Shown in pieces: positions 43,005 to 54,745 of a stretch of DNA of 64,000 bases. Position 1 is the first letter of the stretch. The number at the start of each line of letters is the position of its first letter. This DNA comes from Liopterus haemorrhoidalis (taxonomy: Eukaryota; Arthropoda; Insecta; Coleoptera; Dytiscidae). The translations under genes were made by a program, and so were the position numbers. The notes under the pieces are model-generated. The model made no database searches. It saw only the letters and a list, made by a program, of their open reading frames with translations, and was not told where the DNA came from. Location of the stretch: the NCBI GenBank assembly GCA_963971575.1, contig OZ020613.1:44816239-44880238 (forward strand), read 5' to 3'.

Positions 43005-43870
43005 ATTTCAAATATTTTTCCTAGTTTATATTTCAATATTTTCCTTGTACATATTGCAAATATTTTCCTTATACATATTTCAAATATTTCCCTTGTGCAT
43101 ATTTTAAATATTTTGCTAGTACATATTTCAAATATTTTCTTCGTACATATTTCAAATTTTTTCCTTGTACATATTTCAAATACTTTCCTTGTACATATTT
43201 CAAATTTTACTTGTACATATTTCAAATATTTTCCTTACACATATTTCAAATATTTTGCTAGTATATACTTATACATTTTTTTTTACTACATATTTCAATA
43301 TTTTCCTTGTACATATTTCAAATTTTTTCTTTGTACATATTTAAAATTTTTCCCTTTTACATACAGGGTGTTAGGCATCGATTGCAATCTACGTCACCAT
43401 GCTGTCTTTTAAATTGTGCCGGACATTTACCTAACACCCTGTATTTCAAATATTTTCCTTGTACATATTTCAAACTTTTTCCTTGTATATATTTCAAATA
43501 TTTTCCTTGTACATATTTCAATTTTTTCCTTGTACTTATTTCAAATATTTTCCTTGTACATATTTCAAATATTTTCGTTGTACATATTTCAATTTTTTCC
43601 TTGTACATATTTCAATTTTTTTCCTTGTACATATTTCAAATATTTTCTAATATTTTAAATATTTACCTAGTATGTCAAATATTTACGTAGTATTGCAATC
43701 ATTTTCCTAGTACATATTTCAAATATTTCCTAATATTTCAAATCTGCCCTAGTATTTCAAATATATCCCAAGTATTTCAAATCTTCCCTGTATTTCAAAT
43801 CTCCCCAATTATTTCAAATATTTTTCTACTCTTTCAAATTCTCTCCTATATTTCAAATAATTTTGTCACA
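43005..43870. repeat. 24-bp TATTTCAAATATTTTCCTTG minisatellite
   Basis: About 30 imperfect units of CATATTTCAAATATTTTCCT plus TGTA. The period is 24 at the centre; units shorten and lose the TGTACA part toward 43640-43870. Period divisible by three creates long repetitive ORFs in several frames that I reject. Same core as 13690-13960. Confidence 0.93.
43364..43441. mobile_element. 78-bp mariner-type MITE in the minisatellite
   Basis: Ends CAGGGTGTTAGG and CCTAACACCCTG, TA on each side (43362-43363 and 43442-43443); the minisatellite resumes on both sides. Non-coding. Confidence 0.85.
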
Positions 43871-44705
43871 GTTTGGGCCGCCAAGGTTGGCTTCCTTGGC
43901 GCAATATGAAAGAAATTTAGGACCCTAATTAACGAGTGTAATATTTCAATGACTCTCACTGAAAAGGAATAGAAATTGGTGGATACAAAGAAATTTATTT
44001 AACGCATGTGAAAACTTGGAACTAACTATTTAATACCATACATAGTGTATCAGAACTGCAAAACTTGTTCTTTCTTCTGAAGTACAAATTTTTATATTTT
44101 CTTCCTATTTATTTAATTAATTATGAAATCTAATGTACAGTATATTATTTGAGTTACAGTGCAATGACAAATTATATTAACAGTTATGTTTAAACTGAAT
44201 TTCAAAATTTTCCTGTCAAAATATTCGTTTTCCATATTACAAAATATATTAATTTATCACATCAGTTGGCTTAGCTAAATGTTTTTTAATTTTTAACTTT
44301 GCAACACCTGACGTAAGTATTTGGTTTAAATTGAAGTTTAAGGGGGGCTTAAGGGGGTTTAATATCATTTGGATTAAGCTATGCCAAACGTTTAAGTGGA
44401 ACTAAATGGAATTTTTATATTTGTAAGTTGTCACGAACTGACTTTTTAGCGACTGAAGTTGGCTTTTGCTAAAGAAAATGATCAAAAGCCTCATTTAAAC
44501 ATTAAAAATTACTTGTTTTCAAAATCTAGTTCCACTTAAATCAAACAAATAGATTATATTTCATGAGCCAGTTCGAAAAGACTAATTTCAATTTTATATT
44601 CAACCAAACAAAATAAACTAAAATTGTTTAAATATTCTTGAGATCTAAAATAATAATAATAATAATAATGTTGAATTTTGTAATCAATTCAAAATTTGTT
44701 TGCAG
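43871..44705 (+). other. Gene 2 intron 4, distal part
   Basis: AT-rich; GGGCCGCCAAGGTTGGCTTC near 43877 is a short imperfect palindrome with CCTTGGCGC. Two long stretches (44330-44410 and 44460-44560) share TTCCACTTAAA/TTTAAGTGGAAC in opposite orientation and may be a decayed foldback repeat. An (AAT)n run is at 44651-44668. Ends in the finger-exon acceptor. Confidence 0.4.
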
Positions 44706-45772
44706 CTAGTGGAACTTCTTCCAGTCAACCAGAGGAGAGTTGCCACTGGTTGGAGCTTAGCAAGAATAATCAACCCACAACATCAAGGTCAACACATTTC
44801 TTTAGACTACAATCTGGAGTGAAACCATTCAAATGTGATCAGTGTGATAAAGCATTTTCAGTATCATCAAATCTCAATAAACACAAACGAATACATTCGG
44901 GAGAAAAACCATACAAATGTGATCAATGTAATAAAGCATTTTCACAGTCATCAAATCTTTTTAGTCACAAACTAATACATTCTGGAGAGAAACACTTTAA
45001 ATGTGATATGTGTGATAAAGCTTTTTCGGTATTAGCAAGTCTTATTGGTCACAAACGAATACATACTGGAGAAAAACCATTTAAGTGTGATCAGTGTGAT
45101 AAAGCATTTACAGTATCATCAAATCTCATTAAACACAAACGAATACATTCAGGAGAAAAACCTTACAAATGCGATCAGTGTGATAAAGCATTTTCACAGT
45201 CATCAAATCTCTTTAGTCATAAACGTAAACATTCTGGAGAGAAACCTTTTAAATATGATCAATGTGATAAAGCATTTTCAGCATCATCAAATATCATTGA
45301 TTATAAACTATTACAGCCTGCAGAGAAACAATTTAAATGTGATCAGTGTGATAAAGCTTTTTCAGTATTATCAAACCTTATTGGTCACAAACGATTTCAT
45401 ACTGGAGAAAAACCATTTAAATGTGATCAGTGTGATAAAACATTTTCAGTATCATCAAATCTCATTAAACACAAACGAATACATTCTGGGGAGAAACCTT
45501 ACAAATGCGATCAGTGTGATAAAGCATTTTCACAGTCATCTAACCTCTTTACTCACAAACGAATACATTCCGGAGAGAAACCATTTAAATGTGATATGTG
45601 TGATAAAGGTTTTTCATCATTATCAAGTGTTATTGGCCACAAACGAATACATACTGGAGAAAAGCCATTTACATGTGATCAGTGTGATAAAACATTTTCA
45701 GCATCATCAAATCTCCTTAAACACAAACGAACACATTCTGAAAAAAAACCATTTATAACAATCGCAATATGA
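44706..45772 (+). CDS. Zinc-finger gene 2, last exon: eleven C2H2 fingers
   Basis: Acceptor TTTGCAG; 355 codons to TGA at 45770-45772. About 45 residues of Ser/Thr/Gln-rich linker precede eleven fingers with H-S-G-E-K-P and H-T-G-E-K-P linkers. Helices fall into three recurring types: A (VSSNLxKH), B (QSSNLFSH) and C (VLxxLIGH), in order A B C A B A* C A B C A. Finger 6 is degenerate: Cys to Tyr at the first ligand (K-Y-D-Q-C) and both His replaced (D-Y-K-L-L-Q). The internal duplications make the DNA sequence highly repetitive. Nuclear DNA-binding role is inferred. AATAAA starts four bases after the stop. Confidence 0.92.
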
Positions 45773-45867
45773 AAATAAAATGGGCAGAAGACTAGTTTTG
45801 AATAGCTTTTGTACAATACGCCAATTTATTCTAAACTCATAATTGTTACGATGGGTTACCTCACAAT

Positions 45868-46644
45868 TAGAGATGGGTCGTTCATGAATGAACCGGCTCC
45901 CTGAGCCGGCTCAGTACACTGACCGAAGTGACATGGTTCACCAAATTGAAATGAGCCGGTTCACGGCTCACTGTATAGTTTCAAGAATACGATTGATCGG
46001 GCGATTGTGAGCAGTGACCGGAGTGATACGGATCTGGATCGATGTCATGTTGAACTTCGCGAGAACTCTGCTTGTAATGTATTATCATAAAGTGTATTTT
46101 GTCATCAATTTGTAGGGCAGTATATTTGAAACTAATAGGTTTAGTTTCAAACTGTTATTTTCTTACAACCATACTATATAAAAATATTAAAAATATTGCC
46201 CAAATCCCAGATGTCCGATTTATAAGGGCAATAAACATCGCCATAAACTTAACACATCTAGTTTAAAATACAGTAGCTACATAAAGAGAATTGTTTGTTT
46301 CAAAAATGTTAGATAATTCAATTCTATAGATTTTTATTTATTTAACTTGTTCATATATTGCAAGGAGCCAGCTGAGCGACGTTTTACCTACCTACATATT
46401 GCAAACCAACAACCGTATTGAACGAACGACCGACAACTGACCGACCTGTGTCTCGGGAACATGTTTACAGTTCATATAATGCAAGAACCTGAGCGACGTT
46501 CTACCTACGAACGAACGACCGACCTGTGTCTCGGAAACATGTTTACTTAGCCGGATCACTGAGCCGGACCAATGAGCCGACTCAGCAAACTGAACGACCT
46601 CCACTGATCCGGTTCCGCAAACTGAACCGAAATTCCCATCTCTA
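45868..46644. mobile_element. Non-autonomous hAT element, 777 bp
   Basis: Ends TAGAGATGGGTCGTTC and complement TAGAGATGGGAATTTC; duplications CTCACAAT (45860-45867) and CTCACAAC (46645-46652). Subterminal GAGCCGG/CCGGCTC and AACCGG words at both ends; an internal repeat of CGAACGACCGACCTGTGTCTCGG type occurs at 46427-46460 and 46510-46540. No transposase. Confidence 0.9.
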
Positions 46645-46673
46645 CTCACAACTTGTACTACACATATGATTTA

Positions 46674-47366
46674 AGATGGCTACACACGTAACTGTAAACT
46701 TGACAAGCATGCATGATCAATCTTTTTGTACAAGAAGAGAAATTTTTCCTTCGACGCCACACGATACAAGTATTCTTGAACAAGCGCCAGCTTGCGCTTG
46801 GACTATGTTGAACTCGGACGACGATGCACTCGCTTTGGCTACTTTTTGCCTTGTTCACAAGAGGAAGACGCGAAAGAAGAAACGCGATATGTGGTGTAAA
46901 GAGTGGTTAATGAAAAGAAAAACCTATGCCCAAATTAATTTATTGAGTGAATTGAAGATATATCCGCGTGATTGGTATAATTATCTCAGAACGAATAAAG
47001 AAACTTATATGAACCTTTTGTTACTCGTAACACCTTTAATTAAAAAGAAGGATACGATCATGAGAGAAGCTATAACCCCCCACGAAAGATTACGATTTCT
47101 CGCGACCGGAAGGAGTTACACCTGTAGAGCTCACTCACGACTGACGTTTGTTTGTACAAGCCGGCACGTCCTTGGTACACACGTTCCGTTTCACTTGCGC
47201 AAGCGTGGCTTGTCGAAGCTTGCATCATTCAAATTCAATCCATCATCAAGCGGCTTGTGCAATTAAAATTCTTGCGCAAAATTATCCTACAGACGCTAAA
47301 GCCTACTTGTACAAAAACATTGATCATGCATGCTTGTCAAGTTTGCAGTTATGTGTGTAGCCACCT
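46674..47366 (+). mobile_element. PIF/Harbinger element, deleted, 693 bp
   Basis: About 60-bp TIRs: AGATGGCTACACACGTAACT at the left and its near-complement at the right (GTGTAGCCACCT), with TTA on both sides (46671-46673 and 47367-47369), the usual Harbinger 3-bp target. It carries the transposase N-terminal part only. Confidence 0.9.
46806..47119 (+). pseudogene. Harbinger transposase N-terminal fragment
   Basis: From M-L-N-S-D-D-D-A-L: basic K-T-R-K-K-K-R, W-x-K-E-W-L-M-K-R, D-W-Y-N-Y-L-R-T-N, then D-T-I-M-R-E-A-I-T-P-H-E-R-L-R-F-L-A-T-G-R-S-Y, the conserved block ahead of the Harbinger nuclease domain. After 47119 it runs into the right TIR region, so the DDE domain is missing. Confidence 0.85.
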
Positions 47367-47369
47367 TTA

Positions 47370-47530
47370 CATTTCATTTTACGTTTGCGATAAATGTGAT
47401 CAGTGTGATAAAGCATATTCACAGTCAACGGGTCTCCATAACCGAAACATAATATATTTTGAAGGAGGAACATTCTAATATGTTGTTTTGTGATAAAGCA
47501 TATTCACGGTCAGAATATCTTATAGATTAG
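47370..47530 (+). pseudogene. Relic C2H2 fingers downstream of gene 2
   Basis: K-C-D-Q-C-D-K-A-Y-S-Q-S-T-G-L at 47391-47440, then a broken second finger (CDKAYSRSEYL at about 47488-47520 in another frame). With the hAT and Harbinger elements removed, these lie about 140 bp beyond the gene 2 stop, so they look like the decayed end of a once longer finger array. Confidence 0.7.
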
Positions 47531-48253
47531 TATAATTGCGTGACCCGTATGTATCTTATGGTTTGGAGGTATCACAAACTATTCAAGCCCTATATCACCA
47601 TGTTAAATAGACGATTATCAAATTAGCATTATTTAAATTTAGCGCCTCTAATTATGTTGTCTATGGCCACGTTATTTTTACGGTGTATATTTAATATATC
47701 AAGGAGAATTTATGTGTTGTCATGGTGTAAATTAACAGAAAATTGTATTTTAAATCTGACACTTTACAATTAAGAAATATTATAATTTAGATTATTTAAA
47801 TATAAACAGGAATTGTCGAAATGCTGTCCTATTTGATTTTGATGTTGGTTGCACGTCAAATGCTGTAAAATACGCAAAAATATAATTTTTTAGTGTACCA
47901 AATATACATATATATATATAAATTAAAGTTCAATGTTGTTCTTTGGACTTTTTAAAAAGTTAAATTTAGTTTATTAATTACTTATTATTACATTACATTA
48001 TACTCTAATATATCAGACTGGCTAATTTAAGGCTGAAACATGCTTACTATTTGAATGTTAAAATTAATCTAATATAAAAAACATAATTATTAAAATTCTT
48101 AACTAAAAGTTTTGTTCTGTCTTTATCTTGTATTTCGTGTACCAATGACAATGTTGTGTTATGTTTCAATGTGAGAAATGTGTAGTCAGTAAATAAATGG
48201 TACGAGTGCAAGTGTTGTGTTATATTATAGTTTAATGACACGAGGAGTAGGTT
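47531..48253. other. AT-rich spacer after gene 2
   Basis: No gene recognised. Short (TA)n at 47906-47922. The 64-codon minus ORF at 48047-48241 has no supporting features. Confidence 0.35.
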
Positions 48254-48304
48254 ATATATATATATATATATATATATTAGAGCACGTTAGAATTATCTAA
48301 CGTG

Positions 48305-50534
48305 CATACCGAAATTAGGAAATTGGAAGCAGACATTGCCTGTTTAAGAAAATTTATCATGGAATCGGTTCCGATTTACATACATAAAAAATTCTTTGAG
48401 AAGCAAAAAGTTTCATTTAACAAGCTTATTCTTAACAAAAAGAGCAGATTACATGATAAATTTCTTAAAATCAGCCAAAATTTCGAATTTAACAACAAAA
48501 TTAATACGTCTGACAGTTGGTTCATCAACCTGTCTAACACTGACATTCCGTCTGATATTTCCAGTTTTCTGAAACTAGGTAGCAAATTTTCATTACCTTT
48601 GAGCCACAGAGACGTGGATGTTTTTAAAGTATTAGCTGAGTTAGAAGATATTTTGTCTCTTCATGATGATAATTTCAAAGAAATTAAAAGAGCACAGGTT
48701 GCTAATCTCCTCACTAATTACTTTAAGGGCACCCATGGATCTGAGGAAAATAGGTTTAATGCCATAAGTAGACATTTTCATGTAGCTAAGAAGTTTCTAA
48801 AAAATAACCAACATTTAATTCTTTTAAAAGCCGATAAAGGCAATGTTTCAGTTATAATGGATAAATCTGACTATAAACTTAAATTAGAAGCCATTTTAAA
48901 TGATGTTAGCACATATGAAGTCTTAGATTCTGATCCTACCTCTTCCTTCCAGAACCAAAATAACAAGTTAGTTTCTACTCTTAAAAGAAAACAATACATT
49001 TCTAATGTGACATCCAGAAATCTTAATGAACACAACGCCCTTATTCCAAGGGTTTTTGCTAATATTAAGATTCACAAAGAGGATCATCCTCTAAGACACA
49101 TAATTGACGCCTCGGATGGTCCATTTAAAAAATTAACTCTTTTTATTACTAATATCCTTAAAGAATCGTATGACAGTAACAACAAATACTTTGTTAACAG
49201 TTCCTTTGAACTTATTGATGAGCTTAAGGGCACTAAAATACCTTCTGACTACTCCTTGATCAGTCTTGATGTTGTTTCTCTTTTCCCCAGCATTACTTGG
49301 GATTTAGTGTTAAAAGAAATTAATTTAAGATGGAAACATATATCCAAAAACACACCCATTTCAAAAAAAATCTTCTTAGAAATTTTACATAAAATTTATC
49401 ACTCTTCATATTTTGCCTTCGAAAACAAGGTCTACTTGCAAAAGATAGGTTGCCCTATGGGTTCTAGTCTCTCCGCCATACTAGCTCAAATCACTATGGA
49501 TACTTTACTGGATACAGTTTTGAAAAAAAATTGAATTCCAGATTCCTTTTTTAAAAAAATATGTGGATGATTTGGTCTTGGCTGTCCCTAGTGACAAAAC
49601 AGACCACATATTAGCCATATTTAATGAATATCATCCTAGCATACAATTTACCATAGAATTAGAGGATTCTAGTAGGAGAGGCGTACCTTTTCTGGACACC
49701 TTTTTCTTTAGAGACCTTGAAAACAATCTTAAATTTGATTGGTACACTAAAAAAACCTACTCAGGTAGATATTTAAATTTCTATTCTTTTCATCCTCTTA
49801 AATATAAAATTGCTCTCCTCAAAACTATGAAACATAGAGTCACGAAAATTTCTGACATTTCTCTTCTTAATAAAAATTTAAAACGTCTCGCTGAGATTTT
49901 CATCCAAAATTCATATCCAAAAAAATTGGTTTATAGAATCATTTTCAATATAGATGTTACACAAGACCTTGGTCCTGGGGGTGGGGAGGTGAGATCGGTG
50001 GATAGGACTTCACATGTGGCAGAACCTGTCAAGTACAGGTCTCTCTCATATTTGGGACATATGTCCAATAGCCTTAAAAAGGTACTTAAGTTGAAAAACT
50101 TAGTGGTTGCGGATAAACCATTGTTGAAACTTTCCTCTCTTAATACAACTTTAAAATTTAAATATAATGTCACAAGCACTAAAAAGTGTATTTATAAATT
50201 AGAATGCCAATGTAACAAAATATATATTGGAAGCACGATACAAAAACTAAAAAACAAGATTATTCAACACCGTTCTGACGCGGAGATTAACCCCAAAAAA
50301 TGTACTTTGGGCGCTCACATTAATAGTACCAAACATGTGGTAAATTTTGATAATCCTAAGGTTCTGGATCGGTTTTCCCATGATTCTAGTAGATTCTTTA
50401 AAGAAATGTGCTACATTAATCATTACGAACATACACTGAATTCTAAAACCGACACGGAGAAATTGCATTCGATCTATTCCTTTTTGCTTACGTTTAAAAA
50501 TATAAAAAATTCTCAGTTCGGGAATGGAATTTAG
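48305..50534 (+). pseudogene. PLE protein: reverse transcriptase plus GIY-YIG endonuclease, one frameshift
   Basis: Frame one runs to TGA at 49532-49534 and contains L-I-L-L-K-A-D-K-G-N, P-R-V-F-A-N-I-K-I-H-K, S-L-D-V-V-S-L-F-P-S-I and G-C-P-M-G-S-S-L-S-A, all RT motifs in Penelope order. Frame two continues with Y-V-D-D-L (49559-49573), R-G-V-P-F-L-D, and then the endonuclease C-I-Y-K-L-E-C...K-I-Y-I-G-S-T (about 50187-50235). Dropping one A from the A8 run near 49523-49530 joins the frames as L-K-K-I-E-F-Q with no other break. So the copy may be nearly intact, or the indel may be a sequencing error. Confidence 0.87.
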
Positions 50535-50994
50535 TGGTGATCGGTGAGATAGTATACATAATTATCAGGTCTTTAATAACCTTTCTTTCATAATATTCTC
50601 ATTTATATATAATTTGTGTTTCCCGCTCATCCTCTCTTTTTTCTTTTTCAAAATTTAACATTGAAATCTGCTGCGCCTGCGCAGTTATTAATTTCCCATA
50701 AATAGTCAAATGCTTATCCCTCTACACTTGATTTGATTTCTAACTTCCGCCACCTTGTTACATACAAAATGGCGTCATCTTTAATGTGACTTAGTTTTTG
50801 GTTTTCGCTAGTTTCTTAAATATGTTTCATTTCTAAAAGTTTACAACTATGAAGTTTTTTTGTTCACTTTCGGTTCAGTTCTACATAACATCTAGTTATT
50901 TTACATCCATGTGTCTCACTTAAGTATTTCAGTAAGTAACATAAAACTAGGGTTATGTATACATAAATCTAACTGCGTTTAATGTTTGTTTGTA

Positions 50995-51040
50995 GACCTT
51001 GAATAAAGTTAGCGAATGGCTAACGAAATATAGGCCTTAA
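50995..51040 (+). ncRNA. Putative degenerate hammerhead-like motif in PLE tail
   Basis: CTTGAATAAAGTTAGCGAAT then GGCTAACGAAATATAGGCC: a GTTAGC/GCTAAC stem (hammerhead stem II position) followed by GAAA. The CUGANGA box is not intact (UUGAAUAAA), so self-cleavage is doubtful. PLEs are known to carry such motifs. Confidence 0.3.
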
Positions 51041-51096
51041 TGAAATAATTGTGGTTACTATCGACACAATATCTTCTTTTCCCAACTATTCCAAAC

Positions 51097-51167
<71 letters not shown>

Positions 51168-51169
<2 letters not shown>

Positions 51170-52453
51170 AACAAATAATAATTAAAAGTGTGTTGAAGCA
51201 CAATAAATTTTATAAAATCAGACGTAACAAATGATTACAAGTCACATCAAGTCAAGAGTATATTTTGATGAGCGTGTACAGAAATGTACTCGTGATAGTA
51301 ATTTTTATCTGGTGGGTAAAATATTTGTAATATTATTATGTTATTTATGTAACACAGTACTAGAATAGAATATTATGCAACGAGCATGGAATGATGGTCA
51401 TTTCACACGAGTTTGAGAGTTGTGCCACGAGCCGCAGGCGAGTGGCGCGATTCATACAAGTGAGAAATGACTATTCCATGTAATTTTATTAATATTTTTA
51501 ACCTAGAATCGCTAGTCAATGAAAATAACCACCGTTTGGCATGTCCAGTATAATATGATTGACTATGGTGATATAAAAGATCTTTTAGTTGTAGTGGAAA
51601 CGCATTATACAGGTTTTATCCCATTATTAGTAAAGTTCTAGATTTATGCCAGCATAATTAAAACATTTTTAAATCATACATTTTCTTGATGTTGGATTGG
51701 ACCTGGCGGCGAAATATAATGACTCGCTAAGTCTCCGGACTTAACACCGATTAATTTTTATTTTTTTGTATTAGGGTTACATTAAAAGCAAAATTGTTAT
51801 TGGCCAAAATTAAACTATAGAAAAACTAAAAGCCAGAATAACAATCACAAATAAAAAAAAACTAAAAGAAAATAGCAATCCAATTAATTAATGTTATGCA
51901 AAATTTTTGCGACCCTTTGGGGCATTGTTTAGCATTGAATGGACGAATATTCGAAAATTTGTTGTAGATTATTTTTATTTTATGTTTTTTCCAAATTTTA
52001 ATTTTTATGTTTGTTGAATAAATATATTTTTAATTTTTCATCCCTATTTATTTCCTGGAAAAAAAATGTTTTGCGTTTATCTCTATAATCTAATTAACTA
52101 TGCAGACTTATTTTAAAATAAACGCATTTTACATTGCTGTCAATCAACGGTTGTTATAGAAATCAAATCTCTATGTTCTATGATAAAACAAACTCACGGT
52201 ATAACCACTAATGCTATTGTTCTATGAAGAGCAACTAGTCCAGCTTCTGTTCTGTTTAAATTTTAGGTCTTCGTTTTTCGGTTAGGTTGCAATCCTTTTT
52301 AGGAGCTGTTGTAAATCCCGATTAGACTATAAAATATGAAAAATGTAAACTTCAAACATTGTAATCAAAACTTCTTGGTAGAAAAGGCTTATAGCAGCAT
52401 CTCTGGATATATAAGTGCTGTTTTAGGCCTCCAAGCATAGATATTATACAAGT
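51168..52453. other. Spacer with one small palindromic repeat
   Basis: 51385-51480 is a palindromic repeat: CATGGAAT..GGTCATTTC at the left and GAAATGACTATTCCATG at the right around GAGCCGCAGGCGAGTGGCGC, probably a MITE. The rest is AT-rich without recognised genes. Confidence 0.5.
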
Positions 52454-52505
52454 CCATTACTCTTTTGACTTGTAATTATATAATTACAAGTCAAAAGAGT
52501 AATGG
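52454..52505. repeat. Perfect 52-bp palindrome
   Basis: Arms of 25 bp beginning CCATTACTCTTTTGACTTGT are exact inverses around a central TA. No spacer, no mismatch. Confidence 0.97.
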
Positions 52506-54745
52506 TCAAAATAATACATATGTACACATAACTTCAACAAATGTATATTTATATAGTTTTAGTATGTTACCCGGAGCTCTCTAAATCAGGGGTGAAACTT
52601 TTTACCGTAGAAGGCCAGGTCTCACTTCGAAGATGTGTAATGTGGCCTCCCATTTTACTGTACAAAATAAATGATAATTTTTCAAACTGTAATTTTAATA
52701 ATTTATCTCGCAACTTATTTCAATTATTTATACTCGTATATGTATGTATGTTTTGAAAACGTATAGTAGAGACATTTCAAACAGAGGAGAATACACGACC
52801 ATTACAAAATGCGCAAAAAAAAATAGTATAAATAAAATATTTTTAAATCAAACGAGAATTTAAATACTATGTACTAAAATCTAAATATTATATACAAATT
52901 AATATAAACTGTAATATAAAAAATAATAAATGCTGTATAAAAAAACTTTTTGTTTTATATAAAATTTGATGTAAAGTGCGATTTTCTCACATTTTAGGGT
53001 TTTGTAGGTATTTAGTAAGTGATAATAAACTGTGAGTACATATTAAAAATCGTAAATTCCGATAACTTTTTAAATAATAACCACGAATTTCTTTATAGAG
53101 ACTTAAGCTGTACTTGAGATGCGCTATAGATATCCATTTCTAGTCAGTCAGATGAATATTGTAAGCACTGTGTTGATTTTTAAAGGGTATTTTTTTTCGA
53201 AAAATCCTTTTGAACATTTCTTGTTCCCAGCAATGTTCATTTTTATTATTATTATTATTTTTTTCCGATTTTTAGTTGGACATACAAGTGGTATTTTAGT
53301 TACCAATCATCATATACTACATGATATACATATTATTAATCCAACAGAGTACAAAACACAAAAATTTACCCATAAACTATTACATAAATAATAAATAGAT
53401 TTATTACAATATTTACACTCTTGCAAAAGGAAGCAATGTTGGACTCTTAAAGGCCACCAACCGCTTCGACCAATAGAAAACGGGACAGACTGTTCTAAAA
53501 CAGCGACTGAAGAATGTATTTCCCTATAGGCAAATGGTCATCAGAGAGACTCTATTGTATCGAATCGGTTAGTTCGCCCGGACAATGACTAAAACTTTCA
53601 CAAACCACCCGTCGAGAGAATTACTTTGAAAGGGATTGTTTGCATTTGTTAGGGTTTTTAAAGGGTACATTACAGTCTATATTTGTGAGAATTCAAACAA
53701 TAGAAAAATTAGAAACCTTATTTTACAACACGTAACCTTAAAATATTTTTTAAAGGGTTCATTGTTCAAGGAAAATGCTTACACAATTTCATACCCTTAT
53801 TCCTCAAAATGCTGTCTGTGGTGTCGTCATTCTGGTGGACTACCCGATTCTCTTTGTTTTATCTTATCATTATTTTCATACATATATATTTAGCATTCAA
53901 AACTAATTGTAAATATTACATTTAATAAATTTTTGTACTTAATATTAAAAAACCGCATTCTCTTACTTAACGTATGTAAACCTTCACCTTTAAGAACTTA
54001 AGTGAACAGCTAAGATCCAGGATAATTACAAGATACCTGATCAGCCGGTTAGTAAGTACTAATACATATAATTTAATTCACATATCGTAGTGATGAACCC
54101 TGGATAACACTCACGCCTAGTACCCGAACTCCTTTAATCAGAAATATTATTTCAGTTTGAGATCAGACTTTATATGGCTGAGGCACAGCCTTGCTACCGT
54201 ATCAGAGGCTCGCTAGACTATCTGGCGGTATTGTGTTGAACCGATCTAATAGATAATGACTCGACATTTTTCACGACATGGAAAAGACGTTTTTATTATT
54301 ACAGAAAATAAAATATAAGAAAACGCAAAAAAATTATGTGAAGTGTGAATCTTCACACATTTCTGGGTTTTGCAGGTATTTAGTAACTGAATGATGATTA
54401 TTTGGGATGCACAAACAAATTTTATGTCAAAATATGTTTTTATGAATTTTAATCCGAATGCCTAATACCATTATTTAAGTTTCTAAATATGTGCAGTATT
54501 TTATTTATACAGCAAGGTTCAGTAAGATTTTTAAAATTGCGCCTATGGCTTCCATTGGTTACTTATATCATAAGTCCCACCCTCTGATTTCGTCAAACAG
54601 AATTAAATTATAATTTCAACACTTCCCACTGGTTATTAAATTTACGCTTTTAAAAAATAAATGCAACATTTACCAAAATATAACTAGAATTTTGACAAAA
54701 TAATTTAAACAATATGAAAATGCAAAAAAAAAACTGAAAAAATAA
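52506..54745. other. Spacer with dispersed repeats, no recognised gene
   Basis: A repeat with CACATTT(C/T)AGGG(T/C)TTTG(T/C)AG(G/A)TATTTA occurs at 52990-53030 and 54355-54385 and again at 62349-62380. ORFs at 53119-53391 and 53636-53893 show no family motif. 54070-54270 is GC-richer (CGTAGTGATGAACCCTGG, GGCTGAGGCACAGCC) but I cannot assign it. Confidence 0.4.

Larger units (their letters stand above)
14160..45772 (+). other. Zinc-finger gene 2, whole transcription-unit model
   Basis: Proposed exons: ...-14279 (5' UTR plus ATG), 29448-29784, 38705-38851, 38961-39122 and 44706-45772. Coding lengths 3+337+147+162+1067 give 1716 bases, 572 codons including the stop, and every junction has GT/AG and matching phase. 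The introns carry most of the mobile elements of the window, including the 10.7-kb inverted-repeat element in intron 1 and the BEL/Pao and ISL2EU elements in intron 2. Paralogous sequence around the gene 3 exons supports the model. The first exon is the least certain part. Confidence 0.6.
48254..51167 (+). mobile_element. Penelope-like element (PLE) between two (TA)n tracts
   Basis: A single coding block, RT plus GIY-YIG endonuclease, split by one frameshift, lies between (TA)n at 48258-48279 and (TA)n at 51098-51167. A palindrome CACGTTAGAATTATCTAACGTG (48283-48304) sits at the 5' side. A tail motif with a GTTAGC...GCTAAC stem followed by GAAA (51008-51030) resembles the hammerhead-like tails known from PLEs. 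Insertion into TA-rich DNA fits the family. The 5' end of the ORF may be truncated. Confidence 0.85.

Noticed and set aside
42953..43690. Several overlapping Phe/Tyr- or Cys/Ile-rich repetitive ORFs on both strands
   Set aside because: By-products of the 24-bp minisatellite, whose period is divisible by three.
51009..51234. Tyr-Ile repeat ORFs
   Set aside because: Pure (TA)n microsatellite translation.
53119..53893. ORFs of 85-90 codons
   Set aside because: Low-complexity Ile/Phe-rich translations of AT-rich DNA without start context, splice sites or domains.
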